Shown: one piece after another, positions 35,206 to 43,107 of the stretch
Layout of the letters: every line of letters starts with the position of its first letter
How positions within the stretch are numbered: position 1 is the stretch's first letter
Source: Acuticoccus sp. I52.16.1
Lineage (GTDB): Bacteria > Pseudomonadota > Alphaproteobacteria > Rhizobiales > Amorphaceae
NCBI RefSeq assembly: GCF_022865125.1
Contig: NZ_CP094828.1
Coordinates: 2,046,001-2,110,000, forward strand
Length of the DNA: 64,000 nt
Direction: 5' to 3'
Position numbers and translations under genes: made by a program
Notes under the pieces: model-generated
Told to the model about the DNA's origin: nothing
Databases searched by the model: none
The model's input: the letters and a program-made list of their open reading frames with translations, nothing else

Positions 35206-36348
35206 ATGGCTCGCTCTCCTCTCGCTCCCGCCGCCCTCCTCGCGGCCTCGTTCCTCACCGCCGCCCCCGCCGGGGCCCAGACCGTCGGCTCGCTGGAGCT
35301 GGTCGGCCAGGCGGTCGTCCCGTTCTCGCAGCCGTTCGACGGCGGCCCGGTGGTCGGCATCTCCGGCCTCACCCACCTCGCGGGCGACACCTACCTCGGC
35401 ATCTCCGACGTGACCGACGCCGCGCCCTTCTACGTGCTCACCATCGACATCGGCGAGGACGGCACGGCGCCGACCCTCGCCTGGCGGGAGCGCCGGCAGT
35501 TCCGGAACCCGCACACGGCGGACGGGACCTGGGCCGACGGCAGCCTCGATCCCGAGGCGATCGCCTACGATCCCGAGGCGGACGTCGTCTACTGGGTGTC
35601 CGAGAGCCGCGGCGGGACCAACACCCCGGTCTTCATGCTGAAGGCGAAGACCGACGGAACGCCGATCGGCGAGGTGGCGATCAACGACAAGTACGACCAC
35701 ACCCGCGGCCAGACCGCGGCCGGCGCGCTGACGCAGGGCATCTTCGGCTCGGCCGGCTTCGAGTCGCTGACCTTCGCGCCGGACGGCTCCGCCCTCTTCG
35801 CCGCGCCCGAGGATACGCTGGTGCAGGACGGCCCGTCCTCCAAGTCCGGCGACGGCGCCACCGGTCATGCCCGCATCATCCGCTACGTCCCGCACGGCGA
35901 TACCTTCGCCGCCGCGGCCGAGTACGTCTACGAGGTCTCCCCGCGCGAGGACACGACCTCCGGCGACGGCGCCAACTCGCTGGTCGACCTGCTGGCGATC
36001 GACGACACCACCCTGCTGGCGCTGGAACGCGAGTGGCCGGACACGCCGGGCACCACCCCGCCGAGCCGCAACATCAAGATCTTCGAGATCGGCCTTGCGG
36101 ACGCCACCGACGTGCGCGACGTCGCCTCCCTCGCCGAGGCCGAGTTCACCCCCGTCACCAAGCGCCTGGTGCTGGACCTCGACACGCTGGTCGCGGCCGA
36201 CAACGGCGTCGACGGCGTCCTCTCCTACGAAGCGCTGATCTTCGGCCCGGATCTCGCCGACGGCCGCCGCAGCCTCATCATGCTGAACGACAACGACGGC
36301 GAGCGCGACAATCAGCTCCTCGTCTTCGCGGTGAACCCGGCCGACTGA
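35206..36348 (+). CDS. Secreted esterase-like activity of phytase family protein (second copy type)
   Basis: A 380-residue exported protein with a signal peptide (MARSPLAPAALLAASFLTAAP, cleaved near AGAQT). The body has the same family pattern as 5727-7079: VGISGLTHLAGDTYLGISD, DPEAIAYDPEADVVYWVSE, GFESLTFAPDGSALFAAPED, LLALERE and LIMLNDNDGERDNQ. It is about 70 residues shorter and clearly diverged, so it is a paralogue and not a recent duplicate. Activity unproven; probably periplasmic. Preceded by AAGGA. Confidence 0.82.
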   Translation: MARSPLAPAALLAASFLTAAPAGAQTVGSLELVGQAVVPFSQPFDGGPVVGISGLTHLAGDTYLGISDVTDAAPFYVLTIDIGEDGTAPTLAWRERRQFRNPHTADGTWADGSLDPEAIAYDPEADVVYWVSESRGGTNTPVFMLKAKTDGTPIGEVAINDKYDHTRGQTAAGALTQGIFGSAGFESLTFAPDGSALFAAPEDTLVQDGPSSKSGDGATGHARIIRYVPHGDTFAAAAEYVYEVSPREDTTSGDGANSLVDLLAIDDTTLLALEREWPDTPGTTPPSRNIKIFEIGLADATDVRDVASLAEAEFTPVTKRLVLDLDTLVAADNGVDGVLSYEALIFGPDLADGRRSLIMLNDNDGERDNQLLVFAVNPAD

Positions 36349-36440
36349 CGCGCGGCGCCATTGCAAGGCGCCATGGCCCCATGGAAATATTGGCCGCCGG
36401 CCGCGAGCCGGCGGCCAACAAGAAACGAAAGGGGCGCCCC

Positions 36441-37163
36441 ATGATCGACGCGTTGCGCGAGGATCTCGCCACAGCCTTCCGCGTCGCCGCGGCCATGGAT
36501 TTGAACGAGGGGATCTGCAACCATTTCTCGGTCACCGTGCCGGGGAGCGAGGAGCGCTATCTCATCAATCCCTACGGAATCCACTGGTCCGAAATGCAGC
36601 CCGGCGACCTCCTGCTGATCGACGGGGACGGCCGGGTGCTGGAGGGCGACGGCGAGGTCGAGGCGACCGCGCGATACATCCACGTCGCCGCGCACCGCGC
36701 CAATCCGCGCCACGCCGCCGTGCTGCACACCCACATGCCCCACTGCACCGCGCTGACGATGGTGGAGGGCGGCAAGCTGGAGATGGCACACCAGACCGCC
36801 TGCCGCTTCTCCGGCCGCATCGTCTACGTCACCGAGTTCGGCGGTCTGGCGCTCGACGAGGACGAGGGCGAGGCCATCGCCGGGTCAGCGCGCCATGATA
36901 GTGGGGCCGACATCTTCTTTCTGGCCCACCACGGGGTGACGGTTTGCGGTGCATCCGTGGCGGAAGCGTTCGACGATCTCTATTATCTGGAGCGGGCGGC
37001 GCGTCAGCAGGTGCTGGCGATGTCGACCGGGCTTGAGCTGAAGTTGATGCCGAACGACATGGTGGAGCATACTGCGCGGCAGATGCGACAGGTGATGCAG
37101 GTACAGGCGGACGAGCATTTCCGCGTTCTGAAGCGGATGCACCCGCCCTCTGGTGCGGCGTGA
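36441..37163 (+). CDS. Class II aldolase/adducin-family protein
   Basis: A 240-residue protein of the class II aldolase fold (fuculose-1-phosphate aldolase, ribulose-5-phosphate 4-epimerase and decarboxylase relatives). The zinc motif HTHMPH sits near residue 101, with NHFSV, YLINPYGIHWSEM and the C-terminal LAHHGVTVCGASVAEAFDDLYYLERA supplying the third His. Enzymatic specificity is not evident. A GAAAGGGG site precedes the ATG at 36441. It is closely followed by the DUF2093 gene. Confidence 0.9.
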   Translation: MIDALREDLATAFRVAAAMDLNEGICNHFSVTVPGSEERYLINPYGIHWSEMQPGDLLLIDGDGRVLEGDGEVEATARYIHVAAHRANPRHAAVLHTHMPHCTALTMVEGGKLEMAHQTACRFSGRIVYVTEFGGLALDEDEGEAIAGSARHDSGADIFFLAHHGVTVCGASVAEAFDDLYYLERAARQQVLAMSTGLELKLMPNDMVEHTARQMRQVMQVQADEHFRVLKRMHPPSGAA

Positions 37164-37167
37164 GGGA

Positions 37168-37392
37168 ATGAACAGGCACGAAATGATGGCGGGGCGTCCT
37201 GGCGCCGAAGCGACACTGAGATACCTGGACGGTGACTTCCAGGTTCTTTCTCCCGGCGCCTTCGTGCGCTGCGCGGTGACCGGCCGGCCGATCCCGCTCG
37301 CCGAGCTGCGCTACTGGAGCGTGGACGATCAGGAACCCTATGCCGACGCGACGGCCGCCCACCAGGCCTTCATGACCCGCCGCATGCGCTGA
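37168..37392 (+). CDS. DUF2093 family protein
   Basis: A 74-residue alphaproteobacterial protein of unknown function. It matches DUF2093 in the stretch ATLRYLDGDFQVLSPGAFV and CAVTGRPIPLAELRYWSVD. It begins 5 bp after the aldolase gene with a GAGGGA site; a GTG at 37153 inside that gene is an alternative start. Confidence 0.85.
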   Translation: MNRHEMMAGRPGAEATLRYLDGDFQVLSPGAFVRCAVTGRPIPLAELRYWSVDDQEPYADATAAHQAFMTRRMR

Positions 37393-37437
37393 CGGACCCG
37401 CTGCGGCGGCGCCCCCGGTCGCGACCCGGCCGGCCGC

Positions 37438-39033
37438 CTACCGCAGCAGATTTCCCAGAGCGCCGCGGGCGATCGACTTGCCGATCTTCGCCCCCGTCGT
37501 GCCGCCCAGCGCGCGGCCGATCTGCTCGCCGGCCTCAGCCGCGGCGGATCGCGCCGCCCCTCGCGCCGCCTTCTGCGCCGAGGTCAGCCGCCGCCGCTTC
37601 GGCCCGCCGAACAGGAACCACCACACCTTGCGCAGCGCGCCGGGCTCGTGCTCCTCCACGGGCGGAGGGGCCCGGGGCGCCGGTCGGTCGGGTGCCTCTC
37701 CGTCGGGTGCCTCAACGTCGGGTGATTGGGCCGCGTCCGCCGCCGCCGCCGTCCGCGCGGCGAGGATCTCATAGGCGCTCTCACGGTCCACCGCCTCGTC
37801 GTAGACGCCCGCCACCGGCGAGCGCGCCATCAACCCCGCCCGCTCCTCGGGCGTGATCGGTCCCATCCGTCCCGATGGCGGGCGGATCAACGTACGCTCC
37901 ACCATGGACGGGACGCCCTTCGGCCCCAAGGTCGACACCAGCGCCTCACCGACGCCGAGTTCGGTGATGACGCGCTCGGTGTCGAGCGCCGGGTTCGGCC
38001 GGAATGTCGTCGCCGCCGCGCGCACCGCCTTCTGGTCGCGGGGCGTGTAGGCCCGCAGCGCGTGCTGCACGCGGTTGCCGAGTTGCCCCAGCACCACCTC
38101 CGGCACGTCGAGCGGGTTCTGCGTGACGAAGACGATGCCGACGCCCTTGGAGCGGATCAGCCGTGCCACGGTCTCGATCGTGTCGATCAGTGCGCGCGGG
38201 GCACCGTCGAACAGCAGGTGCGCCTCGTCGAAGAAGAAGACCAGCTTGGGCTTGTCCGGATCGCCAACCTCCGGCAGCGTCTCGAATAATTCGGACAAAA
38301 GCCACAGGAGGAAGGTCGCGTAGAGGCGCGGACTCCGCATCAGCTGGTCCGCCGCCAGCACGTTGACCACGCCGCGCCCGCCCTCCACCCGCATCAGATC
38401 GGCGATCCGGAGCGCCGGCTCACCGAAGAAGCGGTTGCCGCCCTGCTGCTCCAGCGTCAGCAGCGCGCGCTGGATGGCGCCGATGGACCGCTCCGACACC
38501 AGCCCGTAGTCGCGCGAGAGCGTGTCGGCATGGTCGGCGACATGAACCATCAAGGCCCGCAGGTCCTTGAGGTCGAGGATCGGCAGGCCCTGGTCGTCGG
38601 CCAGCTTGAAGGCGACCGCCAGGACGCCCTCCTGCACCTCCGTCAGCTCCAGCAGCCGGGCCAGCATCAACGGCCCCATTTCGGTGACGGTGGTGCGGAT
38701 CGGGTGCCCCTGCTGGCCGAGGAGATCCCACATGACGGCGGGCGTCGCCTCGAAGGCATACTCCGCGGCGAGCCCGATGGCCTCGGCCCGCTTCAGCAGG
38801 AAGTCCTTCGGCTCGCCGGGCATCGCGAGGCCGGCGAGGTCGCCCTTGACGTCGGCGCAGAAGCACGGCACCCCGGCGCGCGAGAAGCCCTCGGCCAGGA
38901 TCTGCAGCGTCACCGTCTTGCCGGTCCCGGTGGCGCCGGTGACGAGGCCGTGCCGGTTGGCCATCTCGAGCGCCAGGTATTGCGGCGCATCTGCGGTGCC
39001 GAGGTAGACGGCGCTGTCGCTCAGGATGGTCAT
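37438..39033 (-). CDS. HerA-like ATPase of the DUF853/YjgR family
   Basis: A 531-residue cytoplasmic ATPase related to the HerA/FtsK translocases. The P-loop is GLVTGATGTGKTVTLQI (29-45), Walker B is KLVFFFDEAHLLF, and VARLIRSKGVGIVFVTQNPLDVPE is the sensor region. The C terminus is a Pro/Glu-rich linker (about 430-465) followed by a basic Ala-rich end (KRRRLTSAQKAARGAARSA). Members are of unknown role, probably DNA handling; mmcB next to it (same strand) is a DNA repair gene. Confidence 0.88.
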   Translation of the reverse strand: MTILSDSAVYLGTADAPQYLALEMANRHGLVTGATGTGKTVTLQILAEGFSRAGVPCFCADVKGDLAGLAMPGEPKDFLLKRAEAIGLAAEYAFEATPAVMWDLLGQQGHPIRTTVTEMGPLMLARLLELTEVQEGVLAVAFKLADDQGLPILDLKDLRALMVHVADHADTLSRDYGLVSERSIGAIQRALLTLEQQGGNRFFGEPALRIADLMRVEGGRGVVNVLAADQLMRSPRLYATFLLWLLSELFETLPEVGDPDKPKLVFFFDEAHLLFDGAPRALIDTIETVARLIRSKGVGIVFVTQNPLDVPEVVLGQLGNRVQHALRAYTPRDQKAVRAAATTFRPNPALDTERVITELGVGEALVSTLGPKGVPSMVERTLIRPPSGRMGPITPEERAGLMARSPVAGVYDEAVDRESAYEILAARTAAAADAAQSPDVEAPDGEAPDRPAPRAPPPVEEHEPGALRKVWWFLFGGPKRRRLTSAQKAARGAARSAAAEAGEQIGRALGGTTGAKIGKSIARGALGNLLR

Positions 39034-39095
39034 CGGCCCCGCCTCGTCTCCCCGCTGCGGTATGTTGCGCGGCGGCGGACCGGTTCTGCAAGTCT

Positions 39096-39581
39096 CTATA
39101 CCGCGAGCGACACCTTCGGCTGCGGGTCCTCCAGCTCGTGCAGGCGCCGCGCCGCGGTCTGCGCCACGCGCAGGTGCAGCGCCCGCCGGGTGGCCGCCGT
39201 CAGCCGGTGCGGCACCGCCTCGCGCACCAGGGCGGCATCGTAGCCATCGGTCATGATGAGGCCCTCGGTGGCGGGGAAGATGTCCCCCACCTCGGGCAGC
39301 GAGGCGAAGAAGAAGCGGTCGCAGGCGCGCTTGTAGCTGGGCCACTTGTCGTCGGCACGGTAGTCGGCCACCGAAGACTTGATCTCGACGATGACGATCT
39401 CACCGTCGACGCCGATGCCGACGAGGTCGGCACGCCGTCCGTCGGAGAGGATCAGCTCCGGCACGACCGCGAAGCCGAGGTCGCGCAGCAGACGCGCGGC
39501 GCCGCGGCGAACCTTGATGGCGGATGGCGACTGCCGCCCGTCGACCATCGGCGCGACATCGAACACGGAGAGGAGCGGCAT
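39096..39581 (-). CDS. mmcB: MmcB family DNA repair protein
   Basis: A 161-residue protein of the alphaproteobacterial MmcB family, a SOS/mitomycin C-linked putative restriction-endonuclease-fold nuclease. The core reads GRRADLVGIGVDGEIVIVEIKSS (D...E-x-K nuclease motif, residues about 48-70), then ADYRADDKWPSYKRACDRFFFA and DGYDAALVRE. It lies directly upstream of the DUF853 ATPase gene on the same strand. Confidence 0.87.
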   Translation of the reverse strand: MPLLSVFDVAPMVDGRQSPSAIKVRRGAARLLRDLGFAVVPELILSDGRRADLVGIGVDGEIVIVEIKSSVADYRADDKWPSYKRACDRFFFASLPEVGDIFPATEGLIMTDGYDAALVREAVPHRLTAATRRALHLRVAQTAARRLHELEDPQPKVSLAV

Positions 39582-39640
39582 ACGACAAACCCGGCTGCAG
39601 CACGGTGCATGAAGCCCCACCGCGGCCCCCCGCGCAACCC

Positions 39641-40837
39641 CTAGAGCAGTGCGCCGCCGAGGGCGCCGGCCGCCGCCACGACCGCCCATGGCGGCACCGC
39701 GAGATGGCGCAGAGCGACGAACGCCGCCACCGCCAGCGCCAACGCGCCGTCGGTGCGGACGCCCTGCACGATCACGGGATCCCAGAACGCCGCCGCCAGG
39801 AGGCCGACGACGGCCGCGTTGACCCCCGCCAGCGCCCGCCGTGCCCAGGTCGCCCGCCGCAGGGCGTCCCAGTAGGGCATGATGCCCACCACCAGCAGCA
39901 CCGACGGCAGGAAGATGCCGATCAGCGCCACCGCAGCCCCGGCCGGCCCGCCGAACGGTTCGGCGACGGCACCGAGAAAGGCGGCGAAGGTGAACAGGGG
40001 CCCCGGTACGGCCTGCGCGGCACCGTAGCCGGCGAGGAAGGCGTCCGGCGAAACGAGCCCTTCCATCTCCCCCTGCAGCAACGGCAGCACGACGTGGCCG
40101 CCGCCGAACACCAGCGCGCCGGCACGGTAGGTGCGGTCCAGCAGGTCGAGCGCCGGCCCCCAGGCGGCGAGGGCCGGCAAGAGAACGAGGAGCAGGAAGA
40201 ACCCCGCCAGCGCCAGGGCGCCGAGGCGCCGACCGACCGGCGCGCGTGGCGTGTGGTCCTCGGTGGCCGCCTCGGGCACCGGCAACGCCAGTCCCGCCAG
40301 CGCGCCGGCGAGGATCACGCCGAGTTGCATCAGCTGCGGCGCCGGCGCGACCAGCATCGCGACCGTAGCGGCCCCCGCGATCACCGCCCGTTCGCGCGTC
40401 GCGGCGAGGCTGGCGGCCATGCCCAAGAGCGCGTGGGCGACGACTGCCGCCGCCGCCGCCTTGAGGCCGACGAGCCAGCCCGCCGCCGCACCCACGTCGA
40501 CGACGGCGATCAGCATGCCGAACGCGGCGAGCACGACGGCCGAGGGGAGGGTGAAGGCGGTCCATGCCGCGAGGAGGCCGAGATAGCCGGCCCGTTGCAG
40601 GCCGATCGCCATACCGACCTGGCTGGAGGCGGGCCCCGGCAGGAACTGGCACAGGGCCACGAGGTCGGCGTAGGCGGCGTCGCCCAGCCAGCCGCGCCGT
40701 TCCACGAACGCCGTTCGGAAGAAGCCGAGGTGCGCGACAGGCCCACCGAACGCGGTGAAGCCGAGTGGCAGAAACGCCGCGAAAACTTCCACGGCGCGGC
40801 CCTGCCGCGGGTCGATGGCCCGGTCGTCCTCAGTCAT
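39641..40837 (-). CDS. chrA: Chromate transporter ChrA
   Basis: A 398-residue two-domain CHR-family membrane protein that exports chromate. Each half has the family motif: FLPLGFTAFGGPVAHLGFF with ALCQFLPGPASSQVGMAIG in the first, and VFGGGHVVLPLLQGE with AAQAVPGPLFTFAAFLG in the second. About 10-12 membrane segments. A GGAGG site precedes the ATG. No chrB regulator is adjacent. Confidence 0.93.
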   Translation of the reverse strand: MTEDDRAIDPRQGRAVEVFAAFLPLGFTAFGGPVAHLGFFRTAFVERRGWLGDAAYADLVALCQFLPGPASSQVGMAIGLQRAGYLGLLAAWTAFTLPSAVVLAAFGMLIAVVDVGAAAGWLVGLKAAAAAVVAHALLGMAASLAATRERAVIAGAATVAMLVAPAPQLMQLGVILAGALAGLALPVPEAATEDHTPRAPVGRRLGALALAGFFLLLVLLPALAAWGPALDLLDRTYRAGALVFGGGHVVLPLLQGEMEGLVSPDAFLAGYGAAQAVPGPLFTFAAFLGAVAEPFGGPAGAAVALIGIFLPSVLLVVGIMPYWDALRRATWARRALAGVNAAVVGLLAAAFWDPVIVQGVRTDGALALAVAAFVALRHLAVPPWAVVAAAGALGGALL

Positions 40838-41041
40838 CGGCGTCCTCCCCCCTCCCGCATCGCGGCAGAAGATAACAGGGCGATGACGGATCGGAGCGAC
40901 TGAGGAAGGAAGCGGGCGCGGCGCGTCGGCCGCCGCTCGTCGGCGAGCGGGCGGCGTCATCGTGCGAGACGGCCGCGGACTACGGCGCCGTAGCACGGCG
41001 GCGCCGGGGACGATGCGCGGCGCCCGCGCGCCGCTGCAGGA

Positions 41042-41611
41042 TCAGCGCGGGGCGCGCTTGGCGAGGATGCGCTGCAGGGTGCGGCGGTGCATGTTGAGGC
41101 GCCGCGCCGTCTCGGAGACGTTGCGGTCGCACATCTCGTAGACGCGCTGGATGTGCTCCCAGCGCACCCGGTCGGCCGACATCGGGTTCTCCGGCGGCTC
41201 CGGCCGTTCGGCGCCCTCGCGCGTCAGCGCCGAGAACACCTCGTCCGCGTCCGCCGGCTTGGCGAGATAGTCGACCGCGCCGAGCTTCACGGCGGTCACC
41301 GCCGTGGCGATGTTGCCGTAGCCGGTCAGGATCACGGCCCGCGCATCCGGCTTGCGGCGACGGATCCGCTCCACGACCTCGAGCCCGTTGCCGTCGCCCA
41401 GGCGCATGTCGACCACCGCATAGTCCGGCGGGTTGCGGTCCGCCAGCTGGCCGGCGTCCTGTGCGCTCTCGGCCACGTCGGTCACGAAGCCCCGCTTCTC
41501 CATCGCCCGCGCCAGGCGCTGGCCGAATGCGGCATCGTCGTCGACGATCAGCAGCCGTGTTCCGTCCACGGCCTTCGTCGGTGCGACCTGCGGCATGGCA
41601 TCCATGCTCAT
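41042..41611 (-). CDS. regA: Redox response regulator RegA/PrrA/ActR
   Basis: A 189-residue response regulator: receiver domain 19-135 with Asp68 (DYAVVDMRL) and Lys near LAKPAD, then a Pro-rich linker and a Fis-like helix-turn-helix (NVSETARRLNMHRRTLQRIL, residues about 164-183). The short Fis-type output and the sequence are diagnostic for RegA/PrrA/ActR, the global redox regulator of alphaproteobacteria controlling respiration, carbon and nitrogen fixation. It lies 72 bp downstream of its kinase gene. Confidence 0.95.
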   Translation of the reverse strand: MSMDAMPQVAPTKAVDGTRLLIVDDDAAFGQRLARAMEKRGFVTDVAESAQDAGQLADRNPPDYAVVDMRLGDGNGLEVVERIRRRKPDARAVILTGYGNIATAVTAVKLGAVDYLAKPADADEVFSALTREGAERPEPPENPMSADRVRWEHIQRVYEMCDRNVSETARRLNMHRRTLQRILAKRAPR

Positions 41612-41683
41612 CCCCTCGGTTTATCTCTTTCACCGACTTAAATAGGGCGCCGGATGGGCCGGCATCAGAAAGATGGGCAAAAT

Positions 41684-42976
41684 TTAATGACGCTCCGGTA
41701 GCATCGCCCGCAGCGTGCGCCGCAACCACGTGACGGTGACGGTCGCCCCGCCGCGCGCCTCGAACGTCACCGTCGCCCCGGTCCGCTCCAGCAGCGTCTT
41801 GGCGATGAAGATGCCGAGGCCCATCCCCCCGCCCCGCTGATCCTCGCCCCGGCGCGACACGTACGGGTCGCCGATCCGGTCGAGCACGTCGTCGGCGAAA
41901 CCGGGACCGTCGTCGGAGATGACGATGGTGAGGCGCTCCTCGCTCCAGGTCGCGGTGATGCGAACCAGCGTCTCCGCGAAGTCGACCGCGTTCTCGATCA
42001 GGTTGCCGAGGCCATAGTGGATCGCCGGGTTGCGCGCCACCACCGGCTGGTCCCCCATGTCGCCTTGCAGGACCACGTCGATCTCGACGCCGACACCGCG
42101 GTGCGGCTCGGCGACCTCCTCGATCAGCGTGCGCACGTTGAGGCGCACCAGCGGGCTGTCGGAGTCCTCGCCGAGGTTCTTCAGCTGGCCCAGAATCTGG
42201 CGGCACCGCTCGGTCTGCGAACGCAGCAGCGCGACGTCCTCGGCGAGCGGGCTCTCGGGGTCGAGCTCGCGCTCCATCTCCTTGGCGACGAGCAGAATGG
42301 TGGCGAGCGGCGTTCCCAGCTCGTGCGCGGCGGCCGCGGCGAGCCCGTCCAGCGCGTGCAGGTTCTGCTCGCGTTGCAGGATGATCTCGGTCGCGCCCAG
42401 CGCGTCGGCGAGTTGGCGGTTCTCCTCCGAGACGCGGAAGGCGTAGCTGCCCATGAAGATCAGGCTGCACACCAGCGACAGCCAGATGCCGCCGATGAAC
42501 AGGAACGGCGGGCTATAATGCTCGCCGCTGTACCAGGGCAGCGGCTCGTGGGCGACGACCAGCATGGTCGCCGAGAGAAGCACGAGCGCCCCCAGCGTAA
42601 ATGTCCGGCTGGCCGACAATGTCGTCGCCGAAACCATCACCGGCGCGATCAGCAACAACGCGAACGGATTGGTCAATCCGCCGGTCAGCCCTAGCTGAAA
42701 GGCGAGCTGGGCGATGTCGAACGCCATCACGCCGGCGGTCCAACCTTCCGTCATCCGGCGGTTGTCGGCGAATTTCACGCGGAGGAAGACGTTCGACCAT
42801 GCCGACAAGGCCACGAGACCCAGGCAGGCGGCGAGCGGCATGTCGAAGTCGAGGAACACGCCGACGAACAGGATCGCCGTCAACTGCCCGAGGATGGCGA
42901 GCCATCGCAGCAGGAGCAGTGTCCGGACGCGGACCACCCGGTCTCGTGCGGTGAGGACGGCGGTACCTTCGATCAC
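41684..42976 (-). CDS. regB: Redox sensor histidine kinase RegB/PrrB/ActS
   Basis: A 430-residue membrane kinase. About six N-terminal membrane segments include the ubiquinone-sensing motif GGLTNPFALLLIAPV (99-113). The H box AAAAHELGTPLATI carries His218, and the redox-active cysteine of the family lies at Cys258 (TERCRQIL). The ATPase part has NLIENAVDFA, SDDGPGFADDV and GGGMGLGIFIAKTLL. It reports quinone and redox state to RegA. I chose the GTG at 42976 with GGGAGG upstream; a longer form from an ATG at 43090 overlaps the divergent gene's leader. Confidence 0.93.
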   Translation of the reverse strand: MIEGTAVLTARDRVVRVRTLLLLRWLAILGQLTAILFVGVFLDFDMPLAACLGLVALSAWSNVFLRVKFADNRRMTEGWTAGVMAFDIAQLAFQLGLTGGLTNPFALLLIAPVMVSATTLSASRTFTLGALVLLSATMLVVAHEPLPWYSGEHYSPPFLFIGGIWLSLVCSLIFMGSYAFRVSEENRQLADALGATEIILQREQNLHALDGLAAAAAHELGTPLATILLVAKEMERELDPESPLAEDVALLRSQTERCRQILGQLKNLGEDSDSPLVRLNVRTLIEEVAEPHRGVGVEIDVVLQGDMGDQPVVARNPAIHYGLGNLIENAVDFAETLVRITATWSEERLTIVISDDGPGFADDVLDRIGDPYVSRRGEDQRGGGMGLGIFIAKTLLERTGATVTFEARGGATVTVTWLRRTLRAMLPERH

Positions 42977-43051
42977 TCTTCCCCACACCTCCCGGATCGC
43001 GGCCGCATACGGCGGGCAAACTTGCCAAAACACATCATGAGCGCGATATGT

Positions 43052-43066
43052 TGCGGTGCAGCATGC
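43052..43066. promoter_or_regulatory. TGC/GCA-rich motif, candidate PhaR site
   Basis: TGC-GGT-GCA followed by GCATGC sits in the 131-bp divergent region between regB and the PHA depolymerase gene, about 45 bp before the latter. PhaR regulators of PHA genes in Paracoccus and Rhodobacter bind TGC-rich dyads of this type. This is a motif resemblance only. Confidence 0.3.
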
Positions 43067-43107
43067 GCGGCGCCCCGAGTTCGGCGCCACAACACGGTCG
43101 AGGTTCC

